A stretch of DNA of 64,000 nt from Urechis unicinctus (taxonomy: Eukaryota > Annelida > Polychaeta > Xenopneusta > Urechidae). Location of the stretch: positions 32,734,199 to 32,798,198 of the forward strand of contig CM067353.1 of assembly GCA_034190875.2 (NCBI GenBank). The letters are read 5' to 3'. Below are positions 1 to 11,996 of this stretch, piece by piece. The translations under genes were made by a program, and so were the position numbers. The notes under the pieces are model-generated. The model saw nothing but the letters and a program-made list of their open reading frames with translations, had not been told where the DNA came from and made no database searches. Each line of letters starts with the position of its first letter. Positions within the stretch are counted from its first letter, which is position 1.

Positions 1-468
1 TCAGAGACTAGTATGTAAACCTTTACGATGAATATTCTTAAATGTTCTAATATATCATTTGTTAGTTCGATGTATATTGCTTTTAATATATCATTGTTTT
101 TGTTCTTTGTTTGTCTTCTATAGACTCCGCCACGTGTCAGGTCCGACCTTCTCTCTACCAGTAGCTGGCAGGACACATCTCCGGGGGTGCTCAGCCAGGC
201 TATGACCACCCTCTACAGCAGTACCTCCAGTCCAAGAGGGATGAACGTAAGCGACCTGCTTGGTTTGGCTTCCCAGACACAGACCCCTACCACCATCGTT
301 CCTGGCAGACTCGTTCTCATAGGTCCTCCTTTACCTTACCCACTGGAACAGTGGAGACCAGGCCAAGTCGCAGACCCAGTCAGATATTGAAGAGGATGAG
401 GAAAAGAGCATGTGTGGACAACTGTTGTTTTTCCATGTTTTGCACCTTGAAAGTTCTTTTTGAATAAA
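1..468 (+). CDS. 3' exons of EGF-receptor-like gene, copy A (partial)
   Basis: The window opens on the last ten bases of an exon followed by a GTATGT donor, the same junction as in copy B at 13,516. The next exon begins after the acceptor at 121-123 and is open to 390 in one frame. It encodes a Ser/Thr/Pro-rich segment without a recognised domain; residues such as SWQDTSPGVLSQAM recur in copy B. An AATAAA signal lies at 463-468. Family logic places this as the intracellular part of a single-pass receptor. Copy B uses a different stop in the same region, so the true frame is not certain. Confidence 0.45.
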
Positions 469-1561
469 GACATACCTTGTACTTATATTAGATTTCTGTT
501 TTCCAAATAATATTGTTCAAATAATTGAGAGAATAAAACCTTAAACTTTTAAAGAAAAGCTGATTTTTTTTTTTGCATGAATCGTGGCCGTTGATCGCAG
601 GGCACTTGTCATGCACACTACAGATGCCGTCCGGTCGCCGTAAGGTCTGACAGAATTGGCCGGTACCCTGCCTGATACGCAAGGACATAGGCAGACACCA
701 GCCGGTAAACGGGCCTAAAATTCGACCCCAATTCCAAGCAAGTCGGCCTATAGCCGGTCGGCCGAAAACCTCCAGGGCCCCGTCATGGCAGCGTGTGGAG
801 CACTTTTAATTGTGACTGTGTAAGACCTACCGTACTATATATTGCCGACCTCTAAACGCCGGCAGATCCCTAGAAATCGTCCACGCCGCCAGGGTTCCGC
901 TTTAATTGTGAATTAGGTATTAGATACTTTCTGTATTTACAGATTTCAAATTCTGCCAGTAACATAATTTACCTTTGAACGATCATCCTTTTGACGGAAA
1001 TTCAATTTTAGGCGACAACTTTTCTATCTCTTGCAATCCGGTCGCAACAGTTCACTCAAGTTATTATCAGCAGATGTTGCCACTAATCAACAGTTGTATT
1101 TAATAGTTCCGAATGGAAAGCAAATTGGCTATACTTGATACAAAACCCAAGTGACGTAAGGAAATTGTCACGGGACCTGGAATTTGAATCCTCATTGTTT
1201 CACAATGGTAATAATTTTCAAGAATAGTAGCGCGGATTCACCATACAGGTATCAAATGCAAGCGATATGACAAAATGTAAAAATGTTTCTTTTTAATTCA
1301 TCTCAAAACATTCACCTTGCAGATTTGTTGCACTTTTGATTACAGCGATGGTGCGTACCTACTTAGAGTCAAGAGAAAGTGTCACAGCTCATATTAGCTT
1401 TGTGCTGCACACAAGAATGATGCATTTCCACATATAAGAATCTACCATGTTAAATAGCAGCATAACAAATTGAACTAACTGCAGGGATTTGTGCAATTAC
1501 GCCGCGTGATGTAGCGTCACGTTTCATGTCCTAATTTCCCTCGTCTTTGTGTTCAATTTAG
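469..1561. other. Intron or intergenic part of the tandem host unit, copy A
   Basis: No convincing gene. The stretch is homologous to 13,946-14,431 (copy B) and 32,850-33,532 (copy C); for example the block near 935-1,060 recurs near 32,900-33,010. The minus-strand reading frame at 488-688 has a frame-disrupted counterpart in copy B, so I treat it as chance. Confidence 0.6.
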
Positions 1562-1735
1562 CGACGACCAGATGAGGATGCGTCGGACGCATACGCCATG
1601 ATACGTGTGGGAGACAGTGGTGGCAACAGAGACAGCTCTCTTTCAACAAATCGCAGCGAGGCAGATTATGCCGATGTATTGATGGTGCCGAAATTCTGGA
1701 CCTCTTTGCCTAGCTTACTCTTCAGATCTAAGTGA
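1562..1735 (+). CDS. Tyrosine-motif cytoplasmic tail exon, copy A
   Basis: Terminal exon of the receptor-like family. The acceptor is the TTTAG just before 1,562, and the frame is open to a TGA at 1,733-1,735. It contains DAYAMIRVGDS and SEADYAD, two tyrosine motifs about 25 residues apart, as in copy B. Compared with copy B it lacks roughly 66 bases after the second motif, so the final EPTLWDTRM part is replaced by unrelated residues. The motifs suggest a phosphorylated cytoplasmic tail, but that role is inferred from layout only. A TM exon belonging to this copy would lie left of the window. Confidence 0.5.
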   Translation, partial: RRPDEDASDAYAMIRVGDSGGNRDSSLSTNRSEADYADVLMVPKFWTSLPSLLFRSK

Positions 1736-2870
1736 ATTATTTCAGTAATAACTCAAATGGTTTTACGTGCTTGATATAGATGGTTAAATGGATTATGTAT
1801 CTAACAAAAGTTATTGATAGTGGTCTCAGTGGAATTATATTGTCATTTATGTATCTGAGAATTACTGAGTGGTTCGCGTATCTTCACACGATACAAACGG
1901 TATTACAAGTGACACTAATCTCTCATCTAATTAAGCCATGTCTAATTAAGTGTCTATATAAATGACATTTCTTGGGTGAATGTATTATTCCAGATGAATA
2001 AGGAATTACTGTTTAATATTGTGAAATTTCATCGCACGCTTCATGATGACTAAAGCAGATAACCTTTCAATTAAGTCAAATGAATATGCTCGAATTTATT
2101 TTGTGATTGTAAAAATAAATGCTTTTCTCACATAATGATATTTTACACTTGATCAACGATGGGCCATGAGGTATAATGTAGCTGTGTTTCATCACACATT
2201 GTCTGTTAGAGCATCTGTCCATGATAAAGCAATATTAGTGGATTCAATACAATTTCCTAGAGAAGACCCTTGAGCAAGACATGTACCAGGAAGCCTTGTT
2301 CATCCTCTCACGCCAGAGCATAGTTGTTCATGAGAGCTGCGATAAGTAAAATGCTGCTTTGTTTAGTCGTTGCAGCTAGTCACCTTAATGTGAGCCGCGA
2401 GGTGATCAACGCATGCCAAGAGCAGATGCACAACCTTTGTTTGTAGCTACAAGCCTGATGCAATTCTTGTATTCAGCCATGTTCACCGTAAGTACAACGG
2501 CTACACGCCTATGGTATGGGCCACATGGAATATATAGCGAGCTGCGTTGAGGGAATATATTTAGGGGCTCCATCGTAAAGGCAGTGTCATGTAGTTTACA
2601 GTCAGCCCAGTTATGATAGGTGTTTCCTCAGGCCATACTTAACTTTTTGTTACTCTCGAAGGCTTTTATACTTTTCAACACTTTGAACCATGCTCTATGG
2701 TATGTACTAAACAACATCGTTGTACAGGTGCAGCCAGTTCATTGATGAATCCGGAGGTTTCTTTTTGCAAAGTTGATAGCAATAGAGGCATACCTCTAAT
2801 GTGTACTAGCTTAAATGTCATTTCTCATCTGATGGTTCTAAAATACCCCATCATCTAAATTCTGCCAAAT
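1736..2870. other. Conserved non-coding part of the tandem host unit, copy A
   Basis: AT-rich, no supported gene. It aligns by eye with 14,594-15,530 plus 19,355-19,650 (copy B, split by a transposon), about 33,720-34,720 (copy C) and 49,998-50,700 (copy D). Shared landmarks are a GTTTACAGTCAGCCCA block near 2,600 and a block ending TTATGAAGGTAG near 2,870. Confidence 0.65.
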
Positions 2871-2939
2871 TATGAAGGTAGCCGACACATGGTCTGCAGT
2901 TGCGTTCCGTCTGCTGTCGTCCCGGAGCCTGACTTCATC

Positions 2940-3257
2940 TTATTTAATGGCTTTGATAGCTAAGTGGCGGGTAACAAACATCCTGATCACCACAAGAACG
3001 ACAAGCCCTCTTCCCAACTCCTCAACCAGGACCACGTTCAAGAACCATACAACAGTCTGCACGATGGCAGTGCCTACGAGTAACTCAGTGGCGAGTATGG
3101 GGTGCCCTCCCCCACTGACTGCTGTCTCAGGGTCCTCCATGTGCACTACGAGGTCCTGTACACTGATATTTTTATGGCTTCTGAATGCAACGTCCAGTGC
3201 GGCCATAGGTGAATGGCCTTTGAAGTAGAAAATGCGACGACGCCTGTGTTCACCCAT
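2940..3257 (-). CDS. Unrecognised membrane-like ORF, duplicated in copy D
   Basis: A 105-residue frame starting MGEHRRRRIFYFKGHSP, with a mixed N-terminal half and a hydrophobic stretch near residues 57-95 (LVGTAIVQTVVWFLNVVLVEE) that could be a membrane segment. The same frame recurs at 50,824-51,096, where a poly-G run has expanded in the middle. Conservation of the N-terminal frame in two copies supports minus-strand coding. I do not recognise a family, and the plus-strand frame over the same bases is also open. The frame is open at its C-terminal end past a plausible splice region, so this may be one exon. Confidence 0.35.
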   Translation of the reverse strand: MGEHRRRRIFYFKGHSPMAALDVAFRSHKNISVQDLVVHMEDPETAVSGGGHPILATELLVGTAIVQTVVWFLNVVLVEELGRGLVVLVVIRMFVTRHLAIKAIK

Positions 3258-3379
3258 GGAAGCTTCCTACAGTAGATGGGTGGCGCCTTGTATGTGAGGT
3301 TTTCATCCTAGGCAAGTTCAGGCGCTTCATGCAGCCCAGTGTTGGGCTCAGCAACGACAGAATCCTGACCTGACGCGGC

Positions 3380-3476
3380 ACATGACCGTTGCATGAGCGA
3401 GGCAGATATGCAATAACATAGACGGCTACACGTGCCCCTGTGGACCTGGATATGAAGGGACGAGGCGCAAAATGGG
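3380..3476 (+). pseudogene. Decayed EGF-like exon, copy A
   Basis: One frame reads NNIDGYTCPCGPGYEGTRRK, the C-terminal half of an EGF module (C-x-C-x2-GY-x-G), followed by a GTATGT donor at 3,475. The last EGF cysteine is replaced by arginine and the upstream half is out of frame. The homologue in copy D is at 51,200-51,345. Confidence 0.5.
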
Positions 3477-3621
3477 TATGTACAGCGAGGTAGTATGTAC
3501 CATGAAGGCTAGATGGACGTGACAAAATGCATTGAGAATTTGTTCAGTACTTGTTTGCTTCTCCTGCATTAGACATTAATGCCCACTGTCACAAACGCTG
3601 CGAGTGACAGCTATGTGCGTT

Positions 3622-4040
3622 GATTGTGTACACGGCTTCAGGTGTCTGAACAAATGTAGGTGCCAACGGGTGAAGTGTGAAACTGGTGGGTGCAATTGTG
3701 TAGAGTGTGATTTATTGGCTTAATAAACACTGTAGACATGTGTGGTTGGGTCTAGCGTGAATAGAGCTGCATGCGTAGATAGCTTGGGTGTTTTCGGGAG
3801 TTTGTGTTAACCTGGTTACGCAGGAGACCGCTGTCAACTCGATGCGTAAAGTGTGACGCATCTACACATGCTTGAGTAGTCCAGTGTTAGCCTCTCTCAG
3901 TCATTGTGTCGCTTGTTGGCTTTTGGCCTTTTATTATGCTGCGGATAATCCCTTTGCTTGAATGAAGGAGTGCCATCGATATGGGTGTAGACTACGCATG
4001 CGTATGTGACGACACAGGGTACAGCGGGATATTTGATGAT
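3622..4040 (+). pseudogene. Cysteine-rich EGF-like remnants, copy A
   Basis: Two further remnants. Near 3,622-3,700 a frame gives a CxxC-rich stretch beginning CVHGFRCLNK. Near 3,970-4,034 a frame gives DYACVCDDTGYSG, typical of the second half of an EGF module; the same module appears near 31,290-31,370 in copy C as GYACAC followed by a frameshifted TGYSG. Neither has a clean complete exon. Confidence 0.4.
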
Positions 4041-4326
4041 GGTTACGATGTGATCACAAGCATTTTGTGTGATCTCGCCTAATTCTGAGTTCGTAATATC
4101 TCAGCTGGACGGGGCATGCTAGACCTACTTGAGGGCGCTTTCACCTATCGCTTCCAGCATATTGCTCTCCTCTGCCCCACCATCCGTATCTTGTTGACCC
4201 CGGTGAGCGGCTTCATGACTGCTTGAGGGCTTTCTACCAGCGGTTTCGGGGCGAATCAACAATGTACATAATTGATGACTGATCAGCCACAAAAGTGTCT
4301 GGGTTCTCACCCAAAAGTACAATTCT

Positions 4327-5640
4327 GTGCTGAAGGACCTACGTAAGCAGACCGGCTGGATTGTGCTCTTTTACACCAAGAACTGTGACTTGTTTGAAGA
4401 CGCCCTGTATCTGATGTTACCTCGACAAGGGAGGAACGTGTCGCAGTATGCCAGCTCCTTGAGGAGACCAACCCAAAAAGGTGGCTGCAGGGCACGCTGT
4501 ACCACGATGCAGTTGTTTCTGGTATATCTATATATAACGCCAAGCTCGGCAAGATGGCTCTTGGAGGGCAAATCCTGATGCTTGATTTCACGCCATGCGA
4601 CCTGGCCATGGGTGTTGCTGTCGTAGCCCTAGCCGTGGCCATAAAGGACATGCTAATTAAGCAACTTCTTATTCTAAGGTACGAAGCAGCCAATGAACAG
4701 GGAACGGCAGGCAGCATGCGCCAAGAAGGAAACTCAGTGGCTAGACTTCATCAATGAGTGATTTTGTTCTGAACAGCTGCTTGAGTGTAGCTACGATACC
4801 TTGTTCCATTGGCTGGATCTTCGCGAAATGTGTTGTTTTGGTAGATTCAACACCTTAATCTTTCCATCTCGTGAAACCATCGTAACAGCAGGTGGGTGGG
4901 CAGGGCAGATGTCTCAACAACACTGCTTTCTCCTCCAGGTGGAGACACAGATATCTCCTACCTTATGGGACGAAGTGGTGGTCAGCGAAGATGTGTGGGT
5001 GGAGAACTACATGAAGGAGGTCAACATCAAGTATGTGATGTACAAGGACGACACAGCCTAGCAGCACAGGCCCATCAGCGTCAAGAAGTCCTGGAACAGA
5101 GCACAAGTTGATCCATTCACTCATGGCAGATATTCCCGGAGGGAGCCAGCCAGCATCATACTGCCCAGACTCTGATGATGATGAATAGAATGAGGGTTAC
5201 AGTGAAGACTATCAGCACACTCCGACCTAACAGCAGCTTCTGAAGGATATGAAAAAGACCAACTCTATCTCTGTCATCTAGTTCTGTAAGTCCTAAACTG
5301 TGCTGGAGGAAGACCTGCCCATTGCCGAGGCCTCTACAGAAGAAGAATTTGTGGCATAAGTCACACGATCAGATGAAGAGGAGGAGGAAAAGGATGAAGA
5401 AGCTGAATACATATCAAGCCCTAAGCAGACCATCGAGTGATGCCAGCAGATGAATCGCATCTACATCAGGGAGGAATGGGATACTAAAAGGATCCAAGCC
5501 CACACCCACCTCAGGAACCTCAAGACATCGCTGGAGCAGAGGATGAGGCAGATCAAGATGAGCATCATTTTACTCACGGCTTCGAAGTATGTATGGTTGT
5601 GAATTGTGTGGTATCGTGAAAACAGGGATTTTTGCAGGAA
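4327..5640 (+). pseudogene. Broken ORF series of unknown family, recurring in copy C
   Basis: Successive plus-strand frames encode LKDLRKQTGWIVLFYTKNC (4,330), QWLDFINE (about 4,735), VWVENYMKEVNIKYVMYKDD (about 5,000) and an acidic stretch with EEEEKDEEAEY (about 5,380). The QWLDFINE part matches NEWLDFINEQLRHQG at 35,130, so the family is present in two host copies. Many stops and frame changes show decay. I do not recognise the protein; its proximity to PolB fragments in copy C suggests it could come from a mobile element. Confidence 0.3.
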
Positions 5641-5663
5641 TGGATGCATGATAATTGTAGGCA

Positions 5664-6451
5664 TGTTTATCCTGCTATATCAAACACTGATCGTATTATA
5701 TCGATAACAAACCACAAAGTTAGTATTATGTGTAGCAGAGACCCCTGACATGGCGTGAGCGCAGATGTATTACGACGTTGTTGACATGGGTAAGTCAGGT
5801 TTCATTACCTATTTAATAAGAGCCAATTCGTTGGGAGTTCGAATAGTATAAGGTGGTCTTTTGAATATCCATGACAATAGACTATAGTTTCGGAATAGAG
5901 GAACGGTACATGCGGAAGTGTCATTTCGTTTTAACATCGAGGATCGTTACGTACCTTTATTGTGGGCAGAGCCGTGAATAATTTGGGGCGGTGCTCCAAG
6001 CGCTTACTCCCGATTGATTTGGTTCTTTAAAAAAGGCCACCAATGTATCGATAACGATGCGATAAACAATGTTTTGGTAAACATGAGGTCACATGGTATT
6101 CGCTGCCCATTCATTCGCCAGGTGCTCATGGAGTAGGGTCAACTCGGCGTCTCCGGGCGCCATAATGCAAGAACTTTGTCTCAGCCCACACATTGCTGGA
6201 CGTTGAAATGTTGCATTCAAAGTAGAAAAGCCCTGCGGTCGTGCATAATTCTTTTTTGTTTTTTACCTCATGCTGATATACAATTTACCACCATTGGCGC
6301 TATCAACGAAATCTTGCATTTATTCATCGAAAAATCGGCGACAAAGCATTTCAGGTGAATATTTTGATGTATGCACGCTTTTATTATAGTTGAATCGCTT
6401 CAGACATGTTTACTCTTTACTCAACAAAGGCGTGTGTGTTGCAAGGCTTTA
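5664..6451. repeat. 0.8-kb repeat, first copy
   Basis: Begins ATGTTTATCCTGCTATATCA and ends GGCGTGTGTGTTGCAAGGCT. It matches 6,712-7,573 at most positions but lacks about 65 bases that the second copy has at roughly 7,033-7,097. It contains a short segment bounded by a GTGTAGCAG acceptor-like site and a GGTAAGT donor-like site near 5,738-5,790. No clear open frame is shared by both copies. A tandem duplication or a non-autonomous element inserted twice would explain it. Confidence 0.7.
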
Positions 6452-6711
6452 TCCAGGAACCAGTTGTTTGCTTTATTCAAAGTGGGTCGGTCTTTGGGTT
6501 TGCATTGAGCATGATTGAAATAACACAAAAAAAGAAATCGTGCCAATGAGAGCGACGGCTTGCTAAACATCACGGCCAGAGCTTGGGGTGTGTTGAGTGG
6601 AGTATTTTGATTTCATAAACAGCGCCTGCGTTAATAGCAAGAACATTCCTAACCAAACGGATCACTAAAACACTGGAACAATGACACAGGTTAGTATTCA
6701 GTATAATCTTA

Positions 6712-7573
6712 ATGTTTATCCTGCTATATCAAAGCCTTACAATGATTGTATAATATCGGTAACAAGCCACAAAGGTAGTGTTATGTGTAGCAGAGACCCC
6801 TGACATGGAGTGAGCGCAGATGTATTACGACGTTGTTGACATGGGTAAGTCAGGTTACATTACCTATCTAATAAGAGCCAATTAGATGGGGGTTCGAAAT
6901 AGTATAAGGTGGTCTTTTGAATGTTCATGACCATAGACTATAGTTTCAGAATAAAGGAACAATACGTAGTGACGTGTCATTTCTTTTAAATGTCCTGGAT
7001 CGTTACGTACCCTTATTGTGGGCAGACTTGTAGGATAAGCTGAAGACTGTGTCGCTGGGTTTAGTATCTAGAAAATAGCTTATATCAAGAGCCTGTAAAC
7101 AATTTGGGGCGTCGCTCCAAAAGCTTACTACCGATCAATTCGGTTCCTTAAAAAAAGGCCACCAATGTATCGATTACGATGCGTTAAACAACATTTCGGT
7201 AAACATGAGGTCACATGGTATTAGCTTGCCCTTCATTCGCCAGGTGCTCATGGAGTGGGGTCAACTTGGCGTCTCTGGTCGCCATCTTGCAACAACTTAG
7301 TCTCAGCGCACACATTGCTGGACGTTGAAATGTTGAATTCAAAGTAAATAAGCCCTGCGGTAGTGCATAATTCTTATGTTTTTTACCTCATGGTGGTATA
7401 CAATTTACTACCATGAACGCTATCAACGAATTCTTGCATTTATACATTGAAAAATCGGTGACAAAACATTTCAGACAAATATTTTGATGTATGCACGCTT
7501 TTATTATAGTTGAGTCGCTTCAGACATGTTTACTCTTTACTCAACAAAGGCGTGTGTGTTGCAAGGCTTTGCC
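6712..7573. repeat. 0.8-kb repeat, second copy
   Basis: Second, slightly longer copy of the repeat at 5,664-6,451, in the same orientation and separated from it by about 260 bases. It retains the 65-base block missing from the first copy. No gene recognised. Confidence 0.7.
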
Positions 7574-8029
7574 CACCATGCTTTTCGAAGTGTAATCTCA
7601 TTGAAATAGTCCGGACTTCTCGTGAGCGCAGCTACCGCCTCGTTGTAAAGATAAACATTTCGCCATGAGCTCAATTATAATGCCGTAACAGCTGCAATCG
7701 TAATTGTAATCCTTGTCTGCTGAATACATCACTCTGGTTATAGGTTGAAATTGTTCCTTGTCATCAAAACATGCAATGAAACTTAATGGCTCGTCAGATT
7801 TTACGAATTTAAGGTATATGTAGGGCTAGGGTTCAAGTGTTTGATAAATGCTAAGCTGATGCAAGTCGTCGGATGGTCAGGGAATATGTGGATGGGGGAG
7901 TATCGTGGTATTAATGTATTGGTGTAATAAGGAATTATTGTATGAAGGAACATTATGTGATTATGTCATTTCAACTTAGTGAATATGGCATAACACGAGT
8001 TCTTCTGAGTTCAGGCACACACACACCAA
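7574..8029. other. No recognised feature
   Basis: AT-rich sequence with no supported gene or repeat. Confidence 0.5.
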
Positions 8030-8410
8030 ACACTGTTGTGTCGGTTTCGTCTGTGATAATGGCCTTTTATATGACATTCCATCGTACCCATCCACCCTGC
8101 TGTACAAATTGAAAATATTTGCCTGGCTAGCACTTTCTATTCCCAGTCATATCTTAGTACAAGTGTTGACACAGCTGATTATTTATTTAGGTCATTATTT
8201 TACTCTCTTAATGTTGTACATTGCTCAGGGGTTCAAATTACATGTGGTTATCGCCATTTGTTATGTTCGTATGTTGTATTAATTGTTGGTACGTCATATA
8301 AATACTCCTGCATGGTGTATATGGAATTATTGCTACTTGATCCCAACATCATTGTTATAATCCTACCTCATGTCATTTATACATTTGTAGGCCGTACATC
8401 GAAATATAGC
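8030..8410. repeat. Dispersed repeat shared with 22,260-22,745
   Basis: Shares an ordered series of blocks with 22,260-22,745, including GTATTAATTGTT and CATCATTGTTATAAT followed by CCTACCT(C)xTGTCATT. It looks like a duplicated 3' untranslated or intergenic segment. Confidence 0.55.
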
Positions 8411-8470
8411 ACCCACTACCAGTTAATTTTGGAATCACACTTGCAAGGCTCTATTATTGATGTTTTCAGG

Positions 8471-8812
8471 CCAAGCCGGTGCATCCAGATTGTTTGGCTT
8501 GTACGAGTTCCCTTCCAAATTTCCAAGTCTTACGGACATCTTTTCGATGGAATAATGCATTGGGCCTGCAGGGGACTGTTGTTTTGCTACGTGCCCCGCC
8601 AGAGAGTTTGGGAGGGGTTTCTGACTGTGACCGAGATATTATTTATCACTCAATTACCTGCATATCCCACTATTTCTGGGGATCACTGGCACGACAACGA
8701 TGTTTATCTGAAGGTGGTCAATGGGACTTCAGTTTTACACCACACCAGAGTAGGCAATATGACGGCTAAAGGTACCCGAGTGGAGGAGTCTTATGGGCAG
8801 TGGTTGAGCTGA
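8471..8812 (+). CDS. Unrecognised candidate exon
   Basis: An acceptor-like TGTTTTCAG precedes 8,471 and two overlapping frames are open for roughly 300 bases. One, ending at 8,812, gives YGHLFDGIMHWACRGLLFC; the other, ending at 8,769, gives GLQGTVVLLRAPPESLGG. I recognise neither and cannot choose between them. Base composition is more GC-rich than the surroundings, which is the main reason to list it. Confidence 0.2.
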   Translation, partial: PSRCIQIVWLVRVPFQISKSYGHLFDGIMHWACRGLLFCYVPRQRVWEGFLTVTEILFITQLPAYPTISGDHWHDNDVYLKVVNGTSVLHHTRVGNMTAKGTRVEESYGQWLS

Positions 8813-10500
8813 CGGACACCATCGAGCATAATGGTTATATAGCGCCGTGTCGAGGTTTTTAAGAAAGCCGTCGAGTTACAAAGCTCTTGTGCTCAACTGC
8901 AAGTTATGACAGAAGTATCAGTGTAAATGGCACTGCTCCGCACTGGTGTTCGATATGCAACAGAAACATGCACATGCGTTCAGGAAAGATGTTTATGACG
9001 GCTAATGATAGTGTACCATCTGTAAGTCATAACATAGACCGCGTCTAACCTGTCATTAAACATTATAAGATGTGAGCAGGCGTTTAACTTAGTATACTGG
9101 TTTGTCCGACAAGCAAGCTTCGTTAATTAACCAAGATCTCTATTGATAATATCTTATGTATAATATTCCTTCCAAAGCTGTTCTCTCAACACCAAGAGTG
9201 TCTGCAATAAATATAATAGGAACATATGGCTGCTGGTCAAGTTTGGTTTGGGGCTTATCAACATGCTGTAAATTTATGAAATCCTGCTAGGGAACTAGAT
9301 AAGAATGGTAGATATGATGTGGTCTAATTTTATTCGTCTGGGATACATAAAATCATAATTGTGTCATCTTTCAGTACAATATGTGCTCTATCAGATATCA
9401 CCGTCACGTTTCAGAACCTGTATTCTCAGAGCTTCGTAATAAAATCCGCCGTATACAGTTATAGTATAACATATGTTGGATTTATACGTTTGCCTGTTTT
9501 ATTTCTCGTACGAGCAGTCCAAGATTGAACCAAGGATCGAAAGTCTCATTAATATTCACAATTCTGTCCATCGTTGCACGAATTCTCAATTCTAATGCGT
9601 TCGGTTGTTATACTTTCCGGGGAATGGGGATCATGGCTGTTAGGCTGATACCACAATTACAAACAGAGTAAATTGTCTTGGAAGTCTTTGGGTGTTTGAA
9701 ATAAACGAGCTTCAAAACGCTGTGGCTTAAGAAAATCTTCGACGTACTAAGAGAGATCAAGTAAGGACATCCAGAATGATCGATATGCCACAATCGCCAG
9801 GAAACATTGGGGGGCATATGATACTGACTTTGCGTAAGTGGACAACAACGGGAAGACACTTTCATTAACTGAGCAACTTCATGTCATAAAGGGATCATGC
9901 AATCTCACAAGATTGATCTAATATCTTTACATCAATATGCCATCTTCTTGAACACAGATCTTTACGATAAGAATTACAAGTTGATTACTAATTTTTGCCT
10001 CCACTAAAGTGGAAGCGCTTATGCAATTGCCATATGGAAGAGTCCCTCACAGTACTTCTATAACTTCCGCCGTAGTGTTTGATCACATTGCAAACGGTTT
10101 AATTTGCATGGTGGTTTTCTCGTTACAGACCCCTTCACTCAATTGACGCAATTGCAATTGCCCGGGGACCTCTACCATGCTGTGATCAACGACATAGGAA
10201 TGCTCTCTCTAAATCCTTTGAGAGTTTTTTCAGCATCAGTGCGCTGTAAACTCAAGAAAGGACCATCTTTATGTACTTCATTGGGAATGGTCATGGCCCC
10301 ATTGTTTCTTGAATACTTTCCGCCATAATGAAAGTCATATTGTCAAATATCTCTTTTTCAATAACCTCTTATTACGATATACAAGTGATTGGATGTATTT
10401 GCCTCCACTAAAGTGCAGGCAATATATGGAAGAGTTCCCTATCCTAATACTATGCCTTAATGATTGAGTATCCGAACGGTACAATTGAGACATACGTACG
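8813..10500. other. No recognised gene; short internal duplication
   Basis: Mostly AT-rich non-coding DNA. The block near 9,930-10,060 (TTTGCCTCCACTAAAGTG and flanks) recurs near 10,335-10,450, about 410 bases on. Open frames at 9,608-9,865 (-) and 10,104-10,328 (+) show no recognisable domain. Confidence 0.5.
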
Positions 10501-10514
10501 TGTTTTGAGTGTGT

Positions 10515-10607
10515 AGAGAGTGACGAAGGTGCGTCATCCTTGTGAGAGCGACCAGCAACACGTATTTGTCAGCTCCTCTTAAATCGGCCCCAACCCGGAC
10601 ATCTCTG
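10515..10607 (+). pseudogene. Decayed EGF-like exon upstream of microsatellite
   Basis: Aligns with the calcium-binding EGF exons at 12,157, 31,683 and 32,139: a start equivalent to GAGATTGACGAATG, a shared GAGAGCGACCAGCAA block and a GGTTAGTA donor. The cysteines are lost or out of frame. It is followed at once by an AT/CT microsatellite, as are the other three. Confidence 0.45.
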
Positions 10608-10634
10608 GTTAGTAATGCATACCCTTATCTATGC

Positions 10635-10637
10635 ACA

Positions 10638-10685
<48 letters not shown>

Positions 10686-10965
10686 TATATCTATATATAT
10701 TGCTATATCTATCTCTCACATTTGTCTCTATCTGCTCTATATCTCTCCTCTCTCTTCATCTCTCTCTCTGCCTCTCCCTCCCTCTCTGTCTATCTCTCTC
10801 TTCTTTGTCTCTCTATCTCCTATCTCTGCATCTATATCTCCCTCCCTATGTATCTCTATCCTCTTTCTCTCTCTTTCTTTATCTCTCTATCTCTCTCCTC
10901 TCTATTTCTCTCTTATCTCTCTTCTATTCTATCTATCTCTATATATCTCCATGTATATCTATATG
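10635..10965. repeat. AT then CT/ATCT microsatellite
   Basis: An (AT)n tract at about 10,639-10,683 grades into a degenerate CT/ATCT tract to about 10,965. Long open frames over it in several frames are artefacts of the repeat. Confidence 0.95.
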
Positions 10966-11337
10966 GGTTCTCCGCAGGGCCATTAAGGCGTCGGCACCGC
11001 TACGCCTTCATCAAAGTCATACATAAGCCGCTATCTCTTAAATACAGCGCTATGCCTTAAACTCCATCCGCTACGCTTTGGTATACTGTGCCTAATAGCC
11101 GGGGTGGTTGTTTGGTGCGCGTCTGTAATAAGCGTGGCTGAGACCGCCGCGCGTTACTCTCATCTCGACTTTGAAGGTCATTATCAGAACGAGGCTCGAC
11201 ACACGCATATTTGCCCTGACCCCCCGTTATGACTTCGCGCCTTTGGCACTTGCCACTCCGCGATCGGTAATGTAATTTTCAGGTTTTTTTTAAACAGGCC
11301 ACTTTCATCCCTGATTATTGTACTTTGCTCTGTAAAC

Positions 11338-11680
11338 ATGTCTATGAAATCTGTGATAAAAACTGGCTCATCAAAAAGTACTAAACCCTCAGCAGCAGAA
11401 CCAATTCTGCCACCTCCTAAGAGGTCTAAGCATCGGTCAACTGGGTTAAACCCTGAGTGGAAGAAAGACTTCCCTTGGGTGGAAGAGTTTGAAAATGGTA
11501 ATTACATAACAATTTATTGCTCAGATAATTTTATTTTACTTTTTTGAAATATATCTGGATATGTATGTTTGAAAAAAAAATAAATTGTTTTTGTTCTTTT
11601 CTTCAATTTCAGGCATGAGATGCCACCTGTGCATAGTGCACCAGAGGCGGCCAAAGTATTTTAGTATTTTTTGCTTACAT
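11338..11680 (+). pseudogene. ZNF862/hAT-type zinc-finger N-terminal fragment
   Basis: Exon 1 runs from ATG 11,338 to 11,497 and ends at GGTAATT; exon 2 starts after TTTCAG at 11,613. The splice joins in frame to give EFENGMRCHLCIVH. Visible features are a basic N-terminus (PPPKRSKHRS), the W-x4-FPW motif (EWKKDFPWVEEF) and a CxxC pair, an arrangement I associate with hAT-derived ZNF862-like and TTF-type zinc-finger proteins. The frame stops soon after the finger, so only the DNA-binding N-terminus remains. No transposase core follows; the next sequence is a microsatellite. Confidence 0.5.
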
Positions 11681-11857
11681 TGTTAAAATAAATTACCCAA
11701 AGGTACTTGGTAAAGAAGACATTAAAATGCAGGAAATCAGGTCTACAAATACTGATTTTAAAAAAAAATCGCTACACGGAAGGGGGTACCCCGCCTCCCG
11801 TACCCACCCCCCGTCATATGCCCCTACTCCTTAAATTATTTCTGCGGAGAACCCTGT

Positions 11858-11904
11858 ATATATATATATATAGATTATATATATATATATCTATATATAT
11901 AATC

Positions 11905-11990
<86 letters not shown>
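11858..11990. repeat. AT microsatellite
   Basis: Interrupted then pure (AT)n tract. Confidence 0.95.

Positions 11991-11996
<6 letters not shown>

Noticed and set aside
5738..5790. Small receptor tail exon (MYYDVVDMG) inside the 0.8-kb repeat
   Set aside because: Splice-like sites flank it, but that frame has a TGA in both repeat copies.
9608..9865. Minus-strand 85-residue ORF as a gene
   Set aside because: No recognisable motif, no homologous copy and no splice or promoter context.
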